Shown: positions 47,345 to 59,400, counted from the first letter of the stretch. The stretch: DNA of 64,000 nt from Costus lasius (GCA_027563935.2 CM050449.1:59289949-59353948); one strand, 5' to 3'. Notes: generated by a model from the sequence alone, not told the origin. Made by a program: numbers and translations.

Positions 47345-48060
47345 TTTTCTCAACCGTGGTCTCGTCGATGGCTCCCTTTCTCCTTCTTACAGCTTCCCTT
47401 TTAAATGCCTAGATCATTTGAAATCAACTACGTAAAAATTGGACTTCTGAGTTGACCGGGAAAGTCGCGAGCAGCGATGAAATTACGGCCGTAATGATTC
47501 TTACGGCAGGGCCGTAATCTTGACAGCGAGCTCTCGCGTGAAATTCTTTAGGGATTACGGTATCGTATTGTTCTTTACGGTAGTTCCATAATGTGAACAA
47601 TCTCTCGGGTGGAAAATCGACTAGAATTACCATGCCGCAAAGAGGATTATGGTAGTGCCATAAGCGTCTCAAAGTCTCTGTCCAAAAATACCTATTAATT
47701 ACGGCACCATAAAGATATTTACGGTTGTGCCATAACGTTCATTGATTCTCTGCCAGATTAAAGCTCCAAATTACGGTACCGTAAAGCATTTGTTGGGGGT
47801 GCCGTAATTTCCTCTGAAGCTCCAAATCTTCTAAAATTTGACCTGTGATCTTCTTTTGATGTTGTGAGTTTGATTATGCACTTGGATTGCTCGAAATTGA
47901 CTAAAAAATACGCCTTTTTGCCTGAAAATCATCAAAAACAGAAAAGAGTGTAGATTCCGCAGATATTGATAAAATATGGCGTAAAAACAAGCAAAGTCTA
48001 TGAATATGACACATAAATATCAATAGAATGACATAGAAATCATGATGAATTTCGGTGTCA
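47345..48060 (-). repeat. 3' LTR of C2, first part (inverted)
   Basis: Matches the reverse complement of 34478-35190 with several percent divergence. The element-sense start TGACACCG is at 48060. It includes the TTACGGC dyad array at 47483-47812. Confidence 0.87.
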
Positions 48061-49290
48061 TCAAACACATAAGGCTCAAACTTTGCTTGTCCTCAAGCAA
48101 AAACCAAGAAAATTCAAAAATTGATCATAGGCATAGACTTTCTCGTGGAAAATGAATTTCTAACATACAATCACCAATGAAAATTCTTCATTAATTGCAT
48201 CATAAAATTTTAAAACGGATATATCGTCTTCTAAATCTAATTCTCAAGATTCACAACTTAGTCAAATAAAACTTCATAACTTGCATAAAAGAAAGAATTT
48301 CAATCTCAAGACCTTATATAATTTTTAGTTTAGGTTTATCATACTTTTGCTTACAGGAATAGGATATCCAAAATCTTTTTCCACTCATATTTTTCTTTTT
48401 CTATTTGTTTTTGGATGGTATGTACCTACATAGATACATATTTTTTGTTTCTTTTTGCATAAATCAGATTCTCTAATTCGATTACTACCTTTTTTCTGCT
48501 GACAAAATCGGAGTACACTGACCACATAGTCAGTGTAATAGAACTAATGTCTTTTTAGTATTGGGAATCTTTACCAACGACAGCGGAGTTAATGTGAATA
48601 GATTCCTCTCATTTCTTTTTAGACTTCAACCCATGTCGTTCGGTACCACTGTCAATTTTACACAGTGCCAAGTAGGGGAGTCTCTCACTATTTTTTATGG
48701 ATTTTGGATTCTCTTTCCCAACAAATAGTAAAATAAACAAAACCTCAATTAGACTAATCAATCAATATCAATTCAAATATTCATACTCATATGCTGATTT
48801 TATTCAAGAAGTAGTTTCACATTTAAATCAAATTTTTCAAACAACATATCTCCCTAAAATCCTACTCCTCAACCAATGAAGAATTTCAAAAGTAGATATG
48901 TATAAGAGAAATAAATTTGACATGATAGGCCTTATTCTAGTCTCAATTTTGGATTCATTCAACAACATCAATCATCAATAATTTCAAAAATGATTCTAAG
49001 TCACAAATCATCTCATCATCATTAAAAATATCATCATGTGTGTACAACCAAATTGAAGAGGTTATTATCAAAATATCATTGAGTATTATACAACCATATT
49101 GAAGATGAATCATCAATATTATTATACAACCCCATCGAAGATCAAAAAGATAAGTATGAGAAATAGAGTAGTAGTGACGGCGAACACAGATATGCAGAAG
49201 AAGCATCCTTCCCTTCAACACATAGAATATCAATAAGATACAGAAAGTGAAAAACAAAAGATAAAAGGGAGAATAGATACTCACAAGACT
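48061..49290 (-). other. C2 3' untranslated region and polypurine tract (inverted)
   Basis: AT-rich, non-coding, similar to 28509-29861 of Athila I. The PPT-like motif CTTGAGGACAAGC is at 48085-48097 (minus strand), 24 bp from the LTR. Confidence 0.75.
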
Positions 49291-50452
49291 CTACCAATCT
49301 TCACCGCCATCAGATCCTATCTCTTCGGTGCCCTGCGCTGCGGTGTCCATAGGATCGATAGGTGGTGTTCTCTGGTGTCCTCCATACTCTCCACTCCTCC
49401 TGGGATCCTGAAAATCGAAACGTTCATACAAGAAGTTTCCCATCTCCTCCATATAGGTACTTAGATTTTCAATGTCTTTATGCATGTGATGCATAGAATC
49501 AGTCATCTGGCTCTCGGAGCCTCTTATGTCACTCATTGTGTTCATCACTCTCTCCATCCTCTGCTCCTGTCGATACATCTAAGTGGAGAGATATCTAAAT
49601 CCGGGATCGAAGGCACTAGAGAATCTACTGCCCGGGTCTGGTTGTGTGGAAGAATCTGTAGGTCCAGATGGCTGCTCCATGCCAATCCCAAAAGGGTCAT
49701 CACTACTACCCCAGGGTGGCGGTGGTATGGTACTAAGTGGGGGTGGCATAGCAATGTTAGCATCTTCTGGAACCAACCTCCAGTTCTCCTGGTTTCTAAC
49801 TATGGTTTTCTCAGTGCATGGAAGTGGTAACTTATGTCCTCTTGGTCCAAGAATCAGTGAAAAACCATCTCCTTCTCTTATCACCATTTTCATTGCAATA
49901 CAGGACTCTAAGTCAAGTCTTGGACTCTCTCTTGCAATTTCTGTCCCATAGGGTTGAACTCTCAAGTACAGGGCTATAGGTGTAATGAAACCACCTATCA
50001 CAATAGCTCCTTTCTTTGCCCTAGAAAATTTTTCCAAGTGTTTCATGAAGAAGAAGGCTACATCCAAGGGATATTTAAATAGCATACTCCATAAAAAGAA
50101 CAACTCAGCTTGCCTCACCATCCCATCACTGTCACCTCTACCAAAGACAATGTGGGCCAAAACTCTGTGAACATATTTGATGCAAGGATTGGAAATCTTT
50201 GAAGCTCTAGTAGTAAGTGCTGAAAAGTGGGTCTCTTCAGTGATTTGGTTCCAAAATACATCTTCAGCATACCCCACTGAAACTGATGTGCGGCCTCCTG
50301 TGCCAAAGTGGAAGATGGTTCTCAAGTCTTGCATGGATAGCTGCTTCTCTACATTAGATATGCGGAAGGTAATATAACCATCTGCATGTCTTTCATTATA
50401 CTCATACAACTGCGTATCAAAACTACTCAGAAATTCAAGCACCAACGGTAGC
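49291..50452 (-). pseudogene. Athila ORF1-family protein, main part (C2, inverted)
   Basis: About 387 codons on the minus strand, continuing the N-terminal part at 46878. Visible blocks are VLEFLSSFDTQLYEYNE, RTIFHFGTGG, SNPCIKYVHRVLAH, FGRGDSDGMVRQAELFFLW, AIVIGGFITPIAL and ESCIAMKMVIREG, then a proline/serine-rich linker, a helical possibly coiled-coil stretch (about 49580-49400), and an acidic C-terminal tail ending near 49291. One in-frame TAG (49579-49581) divides it, probably from CAG. The family is recognised (Athila ORF1, position of env-like ORFs), but its function is unknown. No signal peptide or membrane segment is evident. Confidence 0.82.
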
Positions 50453-50453
50453 C

Positions 50454-51414
50454 AAAAGCCCCAAATTTGATCCACTAATCAGAGAGAAATCAGAGTTCAC
50501 GCCGCCGCCTAGGGTTCCGCCGCCGTGACCAATTTCAGGCATCTCCGGCCGTGAAATTTGAGTGGAAGTTACGCATAGAGGAGAAGAAGACACCCCTGAA
50601 GTTTCAACGTGATCAGAGATCAGATGGAGGAGAAATCACCAGAAAACCGAGCACCGCCGCTGTACGCCCAGATTACAGCTTTAAACATCTTTACGGTCGT
50701 ACTGTAATTTTTACTCCTTCTCTATTTTGATTTTCTTCTTCATGAATCATTGTAATCCTCCCTCTATGATAGCTTAAACCTCTTTTGGGACATGAGGGAG
50801 TAATTCACTTGAGTTTTAATGACCAGATAACTATCTTTCTATTATTGCATCTTGTTTAATATTAGCATGATGATTTTACTCATGTGATGTTTTGTCCTTA
50901 GACTCTCCTTAGATCTATATTACTATTTGTGTTTTAGAATTTTCGCTATTGACTGAAAAGTAATTGCTTGAGAATTTGGAACCCTAGAATTGCATGATAG
51001 GAACCCCTTTTAGGTTAGTTCTTGTTTGTTTGATTCTAGTAAGCTAACTGCCATGATAATAATATAAATCTAGGATTGAGTCTAAGCTTTCAAACGTAGA
51101 GATCTTGTGCGAAAGCAAAGATCGGAACGTTAGAGAACCATGAGTAAAACTAGTGTCGAGATTAGAATGCACGAAAGTGATCCTTGAGATTCCACTAGAG
51201 ATTATCGACTTAGAACTCGGATGCACGAAAGTGATCCTTGAGTTCTCAGTTGATAATTTACTTATCATTAGCATTGGGACAACTCTTGGGCGAGAGCGAA
51301 GATTTATCCCTGCATGGTTGTCTGCACGTAAGTGAGATAATCCTTTTATTCAAGTAATTTGCATCTTTGTCATGTTGAAATTAAACTGATGAAATCTCTA
51401 TTCATGTCTAGTGA
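50454..51414 (+). repeat. 3' LTR of C2, second part
   Basis: Collinear with about 35190-36150 of the 5' LTR. It breaks off at TCTAGTGA, where Athila G starts. The remaining ~200 bp of this LTR should lie beyond G, outside the window. Confidence 0.85.
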
Positions 51415-52891
51415 TGACACTGAAATATGTAGTATATTTTGTATCATTTTAGATACCTTTTCATGCTAATCGAGGATATTTTTACTTGTTTTTATGCTGA
51501 ATCCATCAAATATTGCAAAGTCTACTTCTATTTTGGTTTTTCATATTTTTCAGGCAAAAAGGCACTATTATAGGCGTTTTCAAGCAAAATCAAATATATG
51601 GAAGAGTTATCATCATCAAGAAGAAGTCACCCAAGAAATTTCACATAAAACGAGGCAAGGAACCCAAAATACGGCAGTGCCGTAAGGGATTTTATGGTAC
51701 CGTATTTTTCACGGCTACCATATTATCGAGATCACAGCCGTATTTTGGTGATTTTCCAAACAGAAAGTTTTTGCGAAAATACGGCACCGCCGTAAGGATT
51801 TACACGGCCGTATTTTGGGGCACTTTCTGAACAGAGACTTTTGCCAAAATTACGGCACTACCATAACCCAGTTTACGGGCCGTATTTTGAAGCATCTTCA
51901 GAACAGAAAGTTGCCATGAAATTACGGCACTACCGTAAAGAATTACACGGGCCGTATTTCCCCAACGAATCCGACCAGAGAGTTCAGCCGATTTTATGGC
52001 ACTGCCGTAAACAAAATTACAGTGCTGTATTTTCCAGCAACTTCAGAACATAACGATCGATGGATTTTACGGCAGTGTCGTAGGATATTACACTGCCGTA
52101 TTTCGGTGTTTGAACGCGATTCCCAGGTTAATCTTCATACCCGATCTTTGCGGAGATTCTTGCGGGCGATCCAGGGCTTTATATTCAAAGCCGTAAGAAG
52201 CAAAAAAGGGAGCTTTTGGCGAGAGGATTAGAAACACACTGAAAGCCCCAATTTTTATTATCTGTTGAGAGAGAAATCGTCATCCACGCCGCCGCCTAGG
52301 GTTTCACCACCGTGCTCGATCCAGACGATCTCCGGCCATGATATTCATACTGAAGCTTCATCTGAAGGAGGAGACGACGTGTCAGAAGTTTCAGACAGAG
52401 AGGAGATCAATCGAAGGAGAAATCAAGGAAAGAAGGGGCGCCGACACTGTTCATCGCCTAAATTTGGAAATTACAGCTGTGAAATACTTCACAGCCGTGC
52501 TGTATTTTCTAAACCTCTCTTTTCTTTTAATTTTTGATCTTCTGAAACCATGGAATTCTGTAACTCCTCTACCATGATAGCTTAAACTACTCTTGGGACA
52601 TGGGAGAGTAATTCACTTAATTTCCAATGACTAGATAACTGATTTTTATATATTTCGTTGCTTTTAATCGTAACATGGTGATTTTGCTCATGTGATAATT
52701 GTGCTTAGACTCTCTTTAAGTTCATGTTATTAATTATGTTCTTAGAATTTTCGCTTGAGACCGAAAGATAATTGCTTGAGAATTTGGAACCCTACAATTG
52801 CATGTTAGGAACCCTTCTTTAGGTTTGATCCAACTTGATCTGTTCTAGTAGAATTATTGCCATAATTGTAACATGAATCTATAGATCGAGT
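51415..52891 (+). repeat. 5' LTR of Athila G, first part
   Basis: Starts TGACACTGAAATATG, related to but clearly diverged from the C2 LTR. It holds a regular dyad array (51669-52106). The last bases, CGAGT (52887-52891), are the target duplication of H. Confidence 0.85.
51669..52106. repeat. TTACGGC dyad array in Athila G LTR, about seven units
   Basis: About seven units of some 60-70 bp. Each has a palindrome of the TACGGCAGTGCCGTA type, a gap of 5-10 bp, a second dyad such as ACGGGCCGT followed by ATTTT, and a spacer that often contains AACAGA and a TTTTGCC-like word. This is the most regular array of the window. Confidence 0.85.
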
Positions 52892-54583
52892 TGTTGGGGT
52901 ATGCCCTTAAGGCTAATGTTTGAGGCCTTGGGATTATAAAATGTATCATGTTATAAACTGGTATGTTTATAAAAGGCATGGTTATTATTCAGGTTGTTAC
53001 CTTGTCTGCTGTAATAAGTGTACTTCTGAATAATGTCTCAAAGCTGTTCAGCTAGGCTGACAGGCTATAAGTCCTTAGTCGAGATATCTTGGTGAACTTG
53101 AGACAGCCTTGATATGATTGAGACTAATATGAGTGCTAATCTTATAGGATGCTTCGAGCATGGAATAAGATGTAGACTCATGGGTACATTGGATGTACTG
53201 GACAGACCCTACTGGGATATTCCATTGCTTGTCACAATGTGAATGATCCTTGTATGCAGCAAGTGGCACATGTCCTCTGACTTGAGATCACTTGTGTTTC
53301 TGAATGATGATTGTCATTGTCTTGAGGTAGTTCAATATCATTTGAAACATAATGATTATAGACTATCTTGGATGGTGAGCTTGAATCAGGTTAGGGCACT
53401 AGTGATAGACATAGGATTGCCGTCTCCTTGTTTAAGGAGTGTGGTGTTCTAAAGGGCCCCCTATATGAGATGATTGAGATAGTGTATGGCCATACCCAGA
53501 TGACTATGTGCATCTGATCTAATCATGCTCATCGTATTGGAGTTACAAGCTTGACCCGCTTGTCCAATAAGAACATCCAGTGGCAAAGGACACATGTATG
53601 CCTTGTGACTTGAGTCACACTTGTGCTATGGTTTGGGAGTAGTCTTGGAAGACTCTTTCCTTTATATCGGGAGACAGTGATGTGTTGCTAGATACCCCTC
53701 ACTGATCGTGATAACGTAAGTTATCGTTACCGACATTTAAAGGAAACCCTCAGGGTCGCACAATTTGATGATATGGCTTACTTAAGTCAGATCGTGTGGA
53801 CTGGATTCTTTGAGTTCAGATTAAAGGGATTTAATCTCTGATTGTAAGTGAGATCTGGTCTGATCATGTTTGATTGATTAGGGCTTGAGATCGGTAAGCT
53901 TCGATCGAGAGAGATGATGCTAGATCGGGGAGATCAGGGGCATCAGGTGATGAATGGTTAGATCATGAGCCTTGCGGTTCAATATGGTCTAGACCACATG
54001 GATTGAGCCATTTCGGTTTGGTTCATGAACCAAAGTCGATTGGAACGGTTTAGCTTGAACCGGTTCACAATTGTGAACGCATGGTTCAATGCTCAAATGC
54101 GTTTGGGTTGGCTTGAGTGCATGGCTTGATGAGCTTCCATTTATGGAAAGTCATCAAGGCCGGTTTCACAAAAACGCCTAAACTCATATGCGTTTGCTCT
54201 CTTCTCTTGAACGCCTTGGACTTTCGTTGAGGTGTGGTTCACGACGAGAAGGAGAGGTTGGGCAAGTGAAGCTCTCGGCAACAAGGAGGTTCATCATCCC
54301 CTTCCATTCGACAAGAAGGCTTGGGTGTCTTGCTAGCACAAGAGATCTCAAGGAAGTGAGCATCTTCATCTTGTGTGTGGACTTGTGGAGGAGACCTAAG
54401 TTGATCTCTTCTTCCAAACCGACTTCCAAGCATATGGCTATGGTATGATTTTCATCTCAACCTATTCAATCGGTTATAGTTGAACATATGGCATGCAAAT
54501 GATTTTAAACCCTTGCTTCCGCTAGCATATTTTTCATTAGCGCCATGCTTAGGGTTTTTGCCCCCCAATTAGGGGTTCCTACA
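52892..54583 (+). repeat. 5' LTR of Copia H
   Basis: A 1692-bp LTR, TGTTGGGGTATGCCC to TTCCTACA. It contains the GATAAC/GTTATC hairpin (53710-53725), a perfect 18-bp palindrome TTTGGTTCATGAACCAAA (54017-54034) and GTTCACAATTGTGAAC (54063-54078). The U5 end has a CCCC/GGGG stem with a different loop from A and B. Confidence 0.95.
54017..54078. promoter_or_regulatory. GGTTCA dyads in Copia H LTR
   Basis: Two perfect palindromes, 18 bp at 54017-54034 and 16 bp at 54063-54078, built from GGTTCA/TGAACC or GTTCAC/GTGAAC arms. They recur in the 3' LTR at 61480-61497 and 61526-61541. A and B have comparable dyads with different centres. Confidence 0.5.
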
Positions 54584-54585
54584 AT

Positions 54586-54597
54586 TGGTATCAGAGC
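54586..54597 (+). other. Primer-binding site of Copia H
   Basis: TGGTATCAGAGC, two bases after the LTR end; complementary to initiator Met-tRNA. Confidence 0.93.
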
Positions 54598-54765
54598 TAG
54601 GCTCTATGCATGCTATTATGTTTGCTGATGTGATCCTCATGATGCGCTTACTTGATGCATGCTTTGTTTACATGAAGTTTGCGCTTGTATCATGTTAACA
54701 TGAAGTTTGCGCTTGTATCTTGCTAACATGTGGTTTGCGCTTATATCATGGCTTTGATGAAGTAT

Positions 54766-54823
54766 GCGCTCCCCCTTGAAGGGGACCCCCTAAAGTTTGC
54801 GCTCCCCCTTGAAGGGGACCCCC
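54766..54823 (+). repeat. Two copies of an A/B-type LTR-end hairpin in the H leader
   Basis: Two direct copies, 33 bp apart, of a 25-bp segment that begins GCGCTCCCCCTTGAAGGGG and continues ACCCCC. In A this sequence ends the LTR (5043-5065), and B's LTR end is similar. H's own LTR ends differently, so the leader may be a chimera. Confidence 0.75.
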
Positions 54824-55434
54824 TTAGATCTAAGGGTTACATGCAAGCATGTTGTTTGTTTGTATGATTGCGCATGTTCTAAAAGTTTTCTAAAACTTAT
54901 ATCTTGCGCGCTTGGTTAGATCTAAGGTGCCACTACATTAAACCCTTAGATGGGTTGATGGGGTTGAAGTCACCACTAGGTTAGATCCAAGTCTGATCAG
55001 ACCATCTGACAGCTCAGATGGGTTGACCTGATAGCACCTATGCGCAAGCACATGGTGGCTATAGGTTGACTGCATCTAGGGCGTGTAGCGAGGTCTGGTT
55101 GAGACAACTCCTGAACACACTTGAGTTAGGCCCGGGGTCACACCCGCTTGCCCAAACTCATGAGGGTAGTTCAGCCCTTTGCACATGCATGGTTGACCAT
55201 TAGGTCAACTCGGGTCAGTTAGGACTCGGTGCATGCAAGGGCAAAGGATCTAACTAGATGGATGAGTGGATCCCTATCAATGGACCATTGTAAGGTTGTA
55301 GGGCACATAAGGAAATTAAAATTGATGCCATGGGGTTTTTCAAAATTTAATTTCTTGATTGGATCACATGATGATTGAACCATATGCTTGTTTATTTAGT
55401 CTTATGTGGGTTGCCCAATTGTGTGCTGTGCTGG

Positions 55435-55532
55435 GGCCTGCGTGCCTGGATTTAAAAAAATTGTAAATTAATTTGTGATCTGCGAATCACATTGTACTTA
55501 ATTTATAATATGTTGTTGACCTGCGAGTCAAC
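55435..55532 (+). promoter_or_regulatory. Triple CTGCGA-loop hairpins in leader of Copia H
   Basis: Stem-loops at 55435-55446 (GGC/GCC, loop CTGCGT), 55474-55491 (TGTGAT/ATCACA, loop CTGCGA) and 55515-55532 (GTTGAC/GTCAAC, loop CTGCGA; one pair longer than in A). Confidence 0.7.
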
Positions 55533-55911
55533 CTTGTCTAGATAGATCAGAATGTACTTTGATTAGACAAGAGCACAAAGGCACACATCCAAGAGGGGCA
55601 TTCACCTGGTGGTGCACCTGAGGTGCTCTTGGCGCTAGGGCACTGGGTTGGACCAGATGAGATGCCAAGAAGCTCAAGTGAAGACTTAAGTAAAATTAAG
55701 GTCTTACTAGGGTTCATGGGCTATTACCACATAAGATCATGCTTTCTACTTATTGCTAATAATTAGAATTGCATGTTTATGTTTATCTTCTGCTATAGCC
55801 ATAGGCATGCTTGATAGTAAGAAGATAAAAGACCGTTAAAATCCAACGCTAATATATCAAGCTCGTAAGCCTTCTGACGCGAAACCTCACCTTTCTGATT
55901 ATCGTTGGAGC

Positions 55912-56149
55912 CGTGTTGTACCCACTCAGTGGGCACGTCCATCTATCTTCAGACGGTGCTGGATTTCACCTGCGTGTTACAGAGTTGGGATTTATCCCCT
56001 CTCGTTGCTCAGCATAGCACGTGGTGGTCCAGGGAGTAGGTCAGGTCAGCTTGACCATGTAGACTACATATGTGGCGCATATGGTAGCACGTGGAGGCAG
56101 CCATCTGTGGGATCAGAGACTGTGTTGTACCAACTCAGTTGGCACAGTC
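55912..56149 (+). promoter_or_regulatory. Twin bulged hairpins in leader of Copia H
   Basis: Hairpins at 55912-55937 (CGTG/CACG, CCCAC/GTGGG) and 56118-56149 (GACTGTG/CACAGTC, CCAAC/GTTGG). Both have the TTGTA bulge and TCA loop, identical to A. Confidence 0.63.
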
Positions 56150-56449
56150 TGCTGGATTGCCCAGATGAAGGGGAATCGCACGGGTTGGCGATTGGCTGGG
56201 ACAGCCTACCAGAAATTAGTGCTTGTCATCTCTGTGCATCTTATCTCGCCTGAGCGGGACGCGGAGACCAAGTATGAAATCTGGATCCCATCTCACTAAA
56301 AGAGTGTTACTCTTTCGGACTGTTTACTGGATTTTTCAGTCAGACAAAATAGTGAGAAAAGAATCTTTCTTAAGTCCTGGATTGATTCTGAACATTGATA
56401 CTGACCTTGCTGTTCTTGCTTGTTGTAGATAACTGCAGCAACGAACACC

Positions 56450-59400
56450 ATGAGCTTCAATGTGCGATCCCTACTGGAAAGGGAGAAGTTTGCTGGGCCG
56501 AACTTCTCTGACTGGTTTGGACACCTTAAGATCGTTCTTAAGGCAGAGAGGAAACTGTATGTCCTCGAGACGGCGATACCGCCGCAGCCCGCTCCAAACG
56601 CCGCAAGGGCGGTTCGGGATGCCTATGAAAAGCACGTCAATGATAGCATTGATGTCGCTTGCCTGATGCTAGCGTCTATGACGCCACCGCTGCAGCGTCA
56701 GCATGAGGATATGTCGGCTATAGAGATTATAGCGAACCTCAAAATGCTGTATGCTGCACAGGCGAGGACAGAACGCTATAATCTGACGAAGCTCTTCTTT
56801 CAGAGCAAACTGGCTGAAGGGAACCCAGTGGGAGCTCACGTGCTCAAGATGATTGGGCACAAGGAGGCTCTGGAGAAACTGGGGCATACCATCAACCAGG
56901 AGCTTGCTGTGGACATTATTCTGCAGTCTCTCCCGCCTTCTTTCGATGCGTTCATTATTAACTTTAATATGAACAAAATCGATTGTACGCCGGCAGAGCT
57001 GCTGAATATGCTCTTGACTACTGAGGAAACTCTGAAGGGTAAGCCTTCAACCTCTGTCTTGATGGTTCCTTCGAGGAACAAGAAGAAGGGGAAGAAGGGC
57101 AAGGCCCCTGTCAAGAATTACAGCAAGGCCCTGAAACAGAAGGTGAAGCGGTCGAAGGACAACAGGTGTTTCCACTGTGGCCAGCTGGGTCACTGGAAAA
57201 GGGACTGTAAAGCGCTCCAAGGAGATAAGAGGGGAAGCATCGCTTCTGGCTCAGGTATATACATGACGGAAGTCATGGTTTCATCTTCTTCTATATCATG
57301 GGTGTTGGACACTGCATGTGGAGTTCACATTTGTTCAAATGTGCAGGAACTCAAGAGAAGAAGGCAGGTGGGACAGCATGAGGTAGACCTACGCGTTGGA
57401 AACGGGGCACGGGTTGCTGCTGTTGCTGTAGGGGACTATTTCATTTCTTTACCATCTAGCATTGTATTAGAATTAAACAATTGTTATTTTGTACCAAGTA
57501 TTACCAAGAATATTATCTCTATTCCTGCTCTTGTCAGGAAAGGATTTGCCTTTGAATGCAAGATTTCAAAGTGTATTTTGACTTATGATAATATTGTGTA
57601 TGCCACTGGTTCAATTAACAATGGGTTATTCATGTTGGACATGGAATATTCTATACAAAACATTGATAATAAGAAAGCCAAGTATGCTGATGACAGCACC
57701 TTGCTATGGCATAGTCGTTTAGGCCATATAAACGAGAAGCGCATTAAGCGGTTGCATGAACATGGACTGCTGGGATCATTCTCCTATGAGGAGATTGATA
57801 CATGCAAAGCTTGTTTGATGGGTAAAATGACGAAGTCTCCTTTTCCTCACAAAGGTCAGAGGACTTCAGGTTTACTTGACCTTATACACAGTGATGTGTG
57901 TGGGCCATTTAGTAAACATGCCAGAGGTGGCTATCAGTACTTCATTACCTTTACTGATGATTTCAGTAGGTATGGGTATGTCTATTTGATGAGACATAAA
58001 AGTGAATCTTTTGACAAGTTCAAAGAGTTCAAAAATGAAGTACAAAATCAGTTAGGCAGAAATATCAAGGCACTTCGTTCTGATCGAGGTGGAGAATACC
58101 TAAGTCATGCATTTACTGACTATCTGAGAGAGTGTGGGATTATCTCACAGCTCACTCCGCCAGGAACACCGCAATGGAATGGTGTGTCCGAGAGGAGAAA
58201 TAGAACGCTACTTGATATGGTTCGTTCTATGATGAGTCAGGCTACTCTTCCATATTCCTTTTGGGGTTTTGCACTGGAAACAGCTGCAAAGGTACTAAAC
58301 CGAGTGCCATCCAAGGCAGTTTCAAAGACGCCATATGAGTTATGGTATGGGAAACAGCCTAGCTTGACATTTATCAGGATCTGGGGTTGCGAGGCTTATG
58401 TCAAAAAGCTCGCCTCTGGGAAACTAGAGAGCAGATCTGACAAATGCATCTTTGTTGGTTACCCTAAGGAAACTAAGGGTTATTATTTCTACGATCCCAA
58501 GGAGAACAAGGTATTTGTTGCTCGGACGGCCATATTTCTTGAGAAGGAATATCTTCTGCAAGAGGCCAGTGGGAGAGAAATAAAGCTGGATGAGAATCCA
58601 GAAGAAGGACAAAGTAGTCAAGTGCAGTTGGATGAGCCTGAGCCAGTAGATCAGGTTATTGAACAACCTGAGGCTCAGATATCACGGGAACCGCGAAGAT
58701 CGGGTAGGATCCGTCGACAGCCTGAGCGCTATGACGGAGTCTACATCATTGATAATGATGAACCCCTAACTTATGCGGATGCGGTCAGTGGACCGGAGTC
58801 AGCTAGATGGCTTGAAGCTATGCGAGCCGAGATGGACTCCATGTCAGATAACCAAGTCTGGGATTTGGTTGATCCGCCTCCGGGAGTAATCCCTATAGGC
58901 TGTAAATGGATCTTCAAGAAGAAGATTGACATGGATGGTAACGTGGTTACCTATAAAGGCAGGCTAGTTGCGAAAGGTTTCAAACAAATCTACGGGATAG
59001 ATTATGATGAAACTTTCTCACCTGTAGCTATGTTTAAGTCTATTCGGATTCTTCTCGCGATAGCTGCATATTACGATTATGAGATCTGGCAGATGGATGT
59101 GAAAACAGCTTTCCTTAACGGAAATCTGGATGAGGATGTGTATATGACACAACCGGAAGGCTTCACTAATCCAGCAGATCGTCATAAAATATGCAAGTTA
59201 AAGAAGTCCATTTATGGACTTAAACAAGCATCAAGAAGCTGGAATATTCGTTTTGATGAATCAAACTCTGAGTTTGGTTTCATCAAGAACGAGGATGACC
59301 CGTGTGTTTATAAGAGGTTTAGTGGGAGCATAATTACATTCCTAATCCTCTACGTCGATGATATCTTGATCATTGGAAATGATATTCCTGAACTGCATGC

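Larger units (their letters stand above)
47341..50454 (-). other. Inverted block of C2 (about 3.1 kb)
   Basis: Everything here is in minus orientation relative to C2: from 50452 down, the rest of the ORF, the 3' UTR, a PPT-like motif (48085-48097), and the first part of the 3' LTR (48060 to about 47345). The left break lies in the LTR at an AAAA just before GCCCC, and the plus-oriented remainder of the same LTR resumes at 50454 with that AAAAGCCCC. Reversing the block would restore a normal order, so this is an inversion and not a separate element. Confidence 0.87.
34478..51414 (+). mobile_element. Athila-type element C2, gag-pol-less, inverted 3' part, hosting E
   Basis: A plus-strand Athila: 5' LTR 34478-36359, PBS 36366-36383, and a leader that receives Tekay E at 36797-46413. 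The start of the Athila ORF1-family gene is at 46878. From about 47341 to 50454 the sequence is inverted: the first part of the 3' LTR, the 3' UTR and the rest of the ORF lie on the minus strand. The remainder of the 3' LTR (50454-51414) is again in plus orientation and is cut by Athila G. No gag, protease, RT or integrase lies between leader and ORF. The LTR halves differ by several percent by eye, so this is an old copy. Confidence 0.85.
54598..56449 (+). other. Copia H untranslated leader
   Basis: About 1.85 kb, non-coding. It carries two copies of GCGCTCCCCCTTGAAGGGG (54766-54790 and 54799-54823), which is the U5 end of A's and B's LTRs, not of H's own. Also present are the GTTGACC/GGTCAAC hairpin (55192-55209), three CTGCGA/T-loop hairpins (55435-55532) and twin bulged hairpins (55912-55937, 56118-56149). 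Confidence 0.85.

Noticed and set aside
49291..50452. The minus-strand ORF considered as a separate Athila insertion.
   Set aside because: It has no LTR or target duplication of its own, and both ends match break points in C2, so an inversion explains it better.
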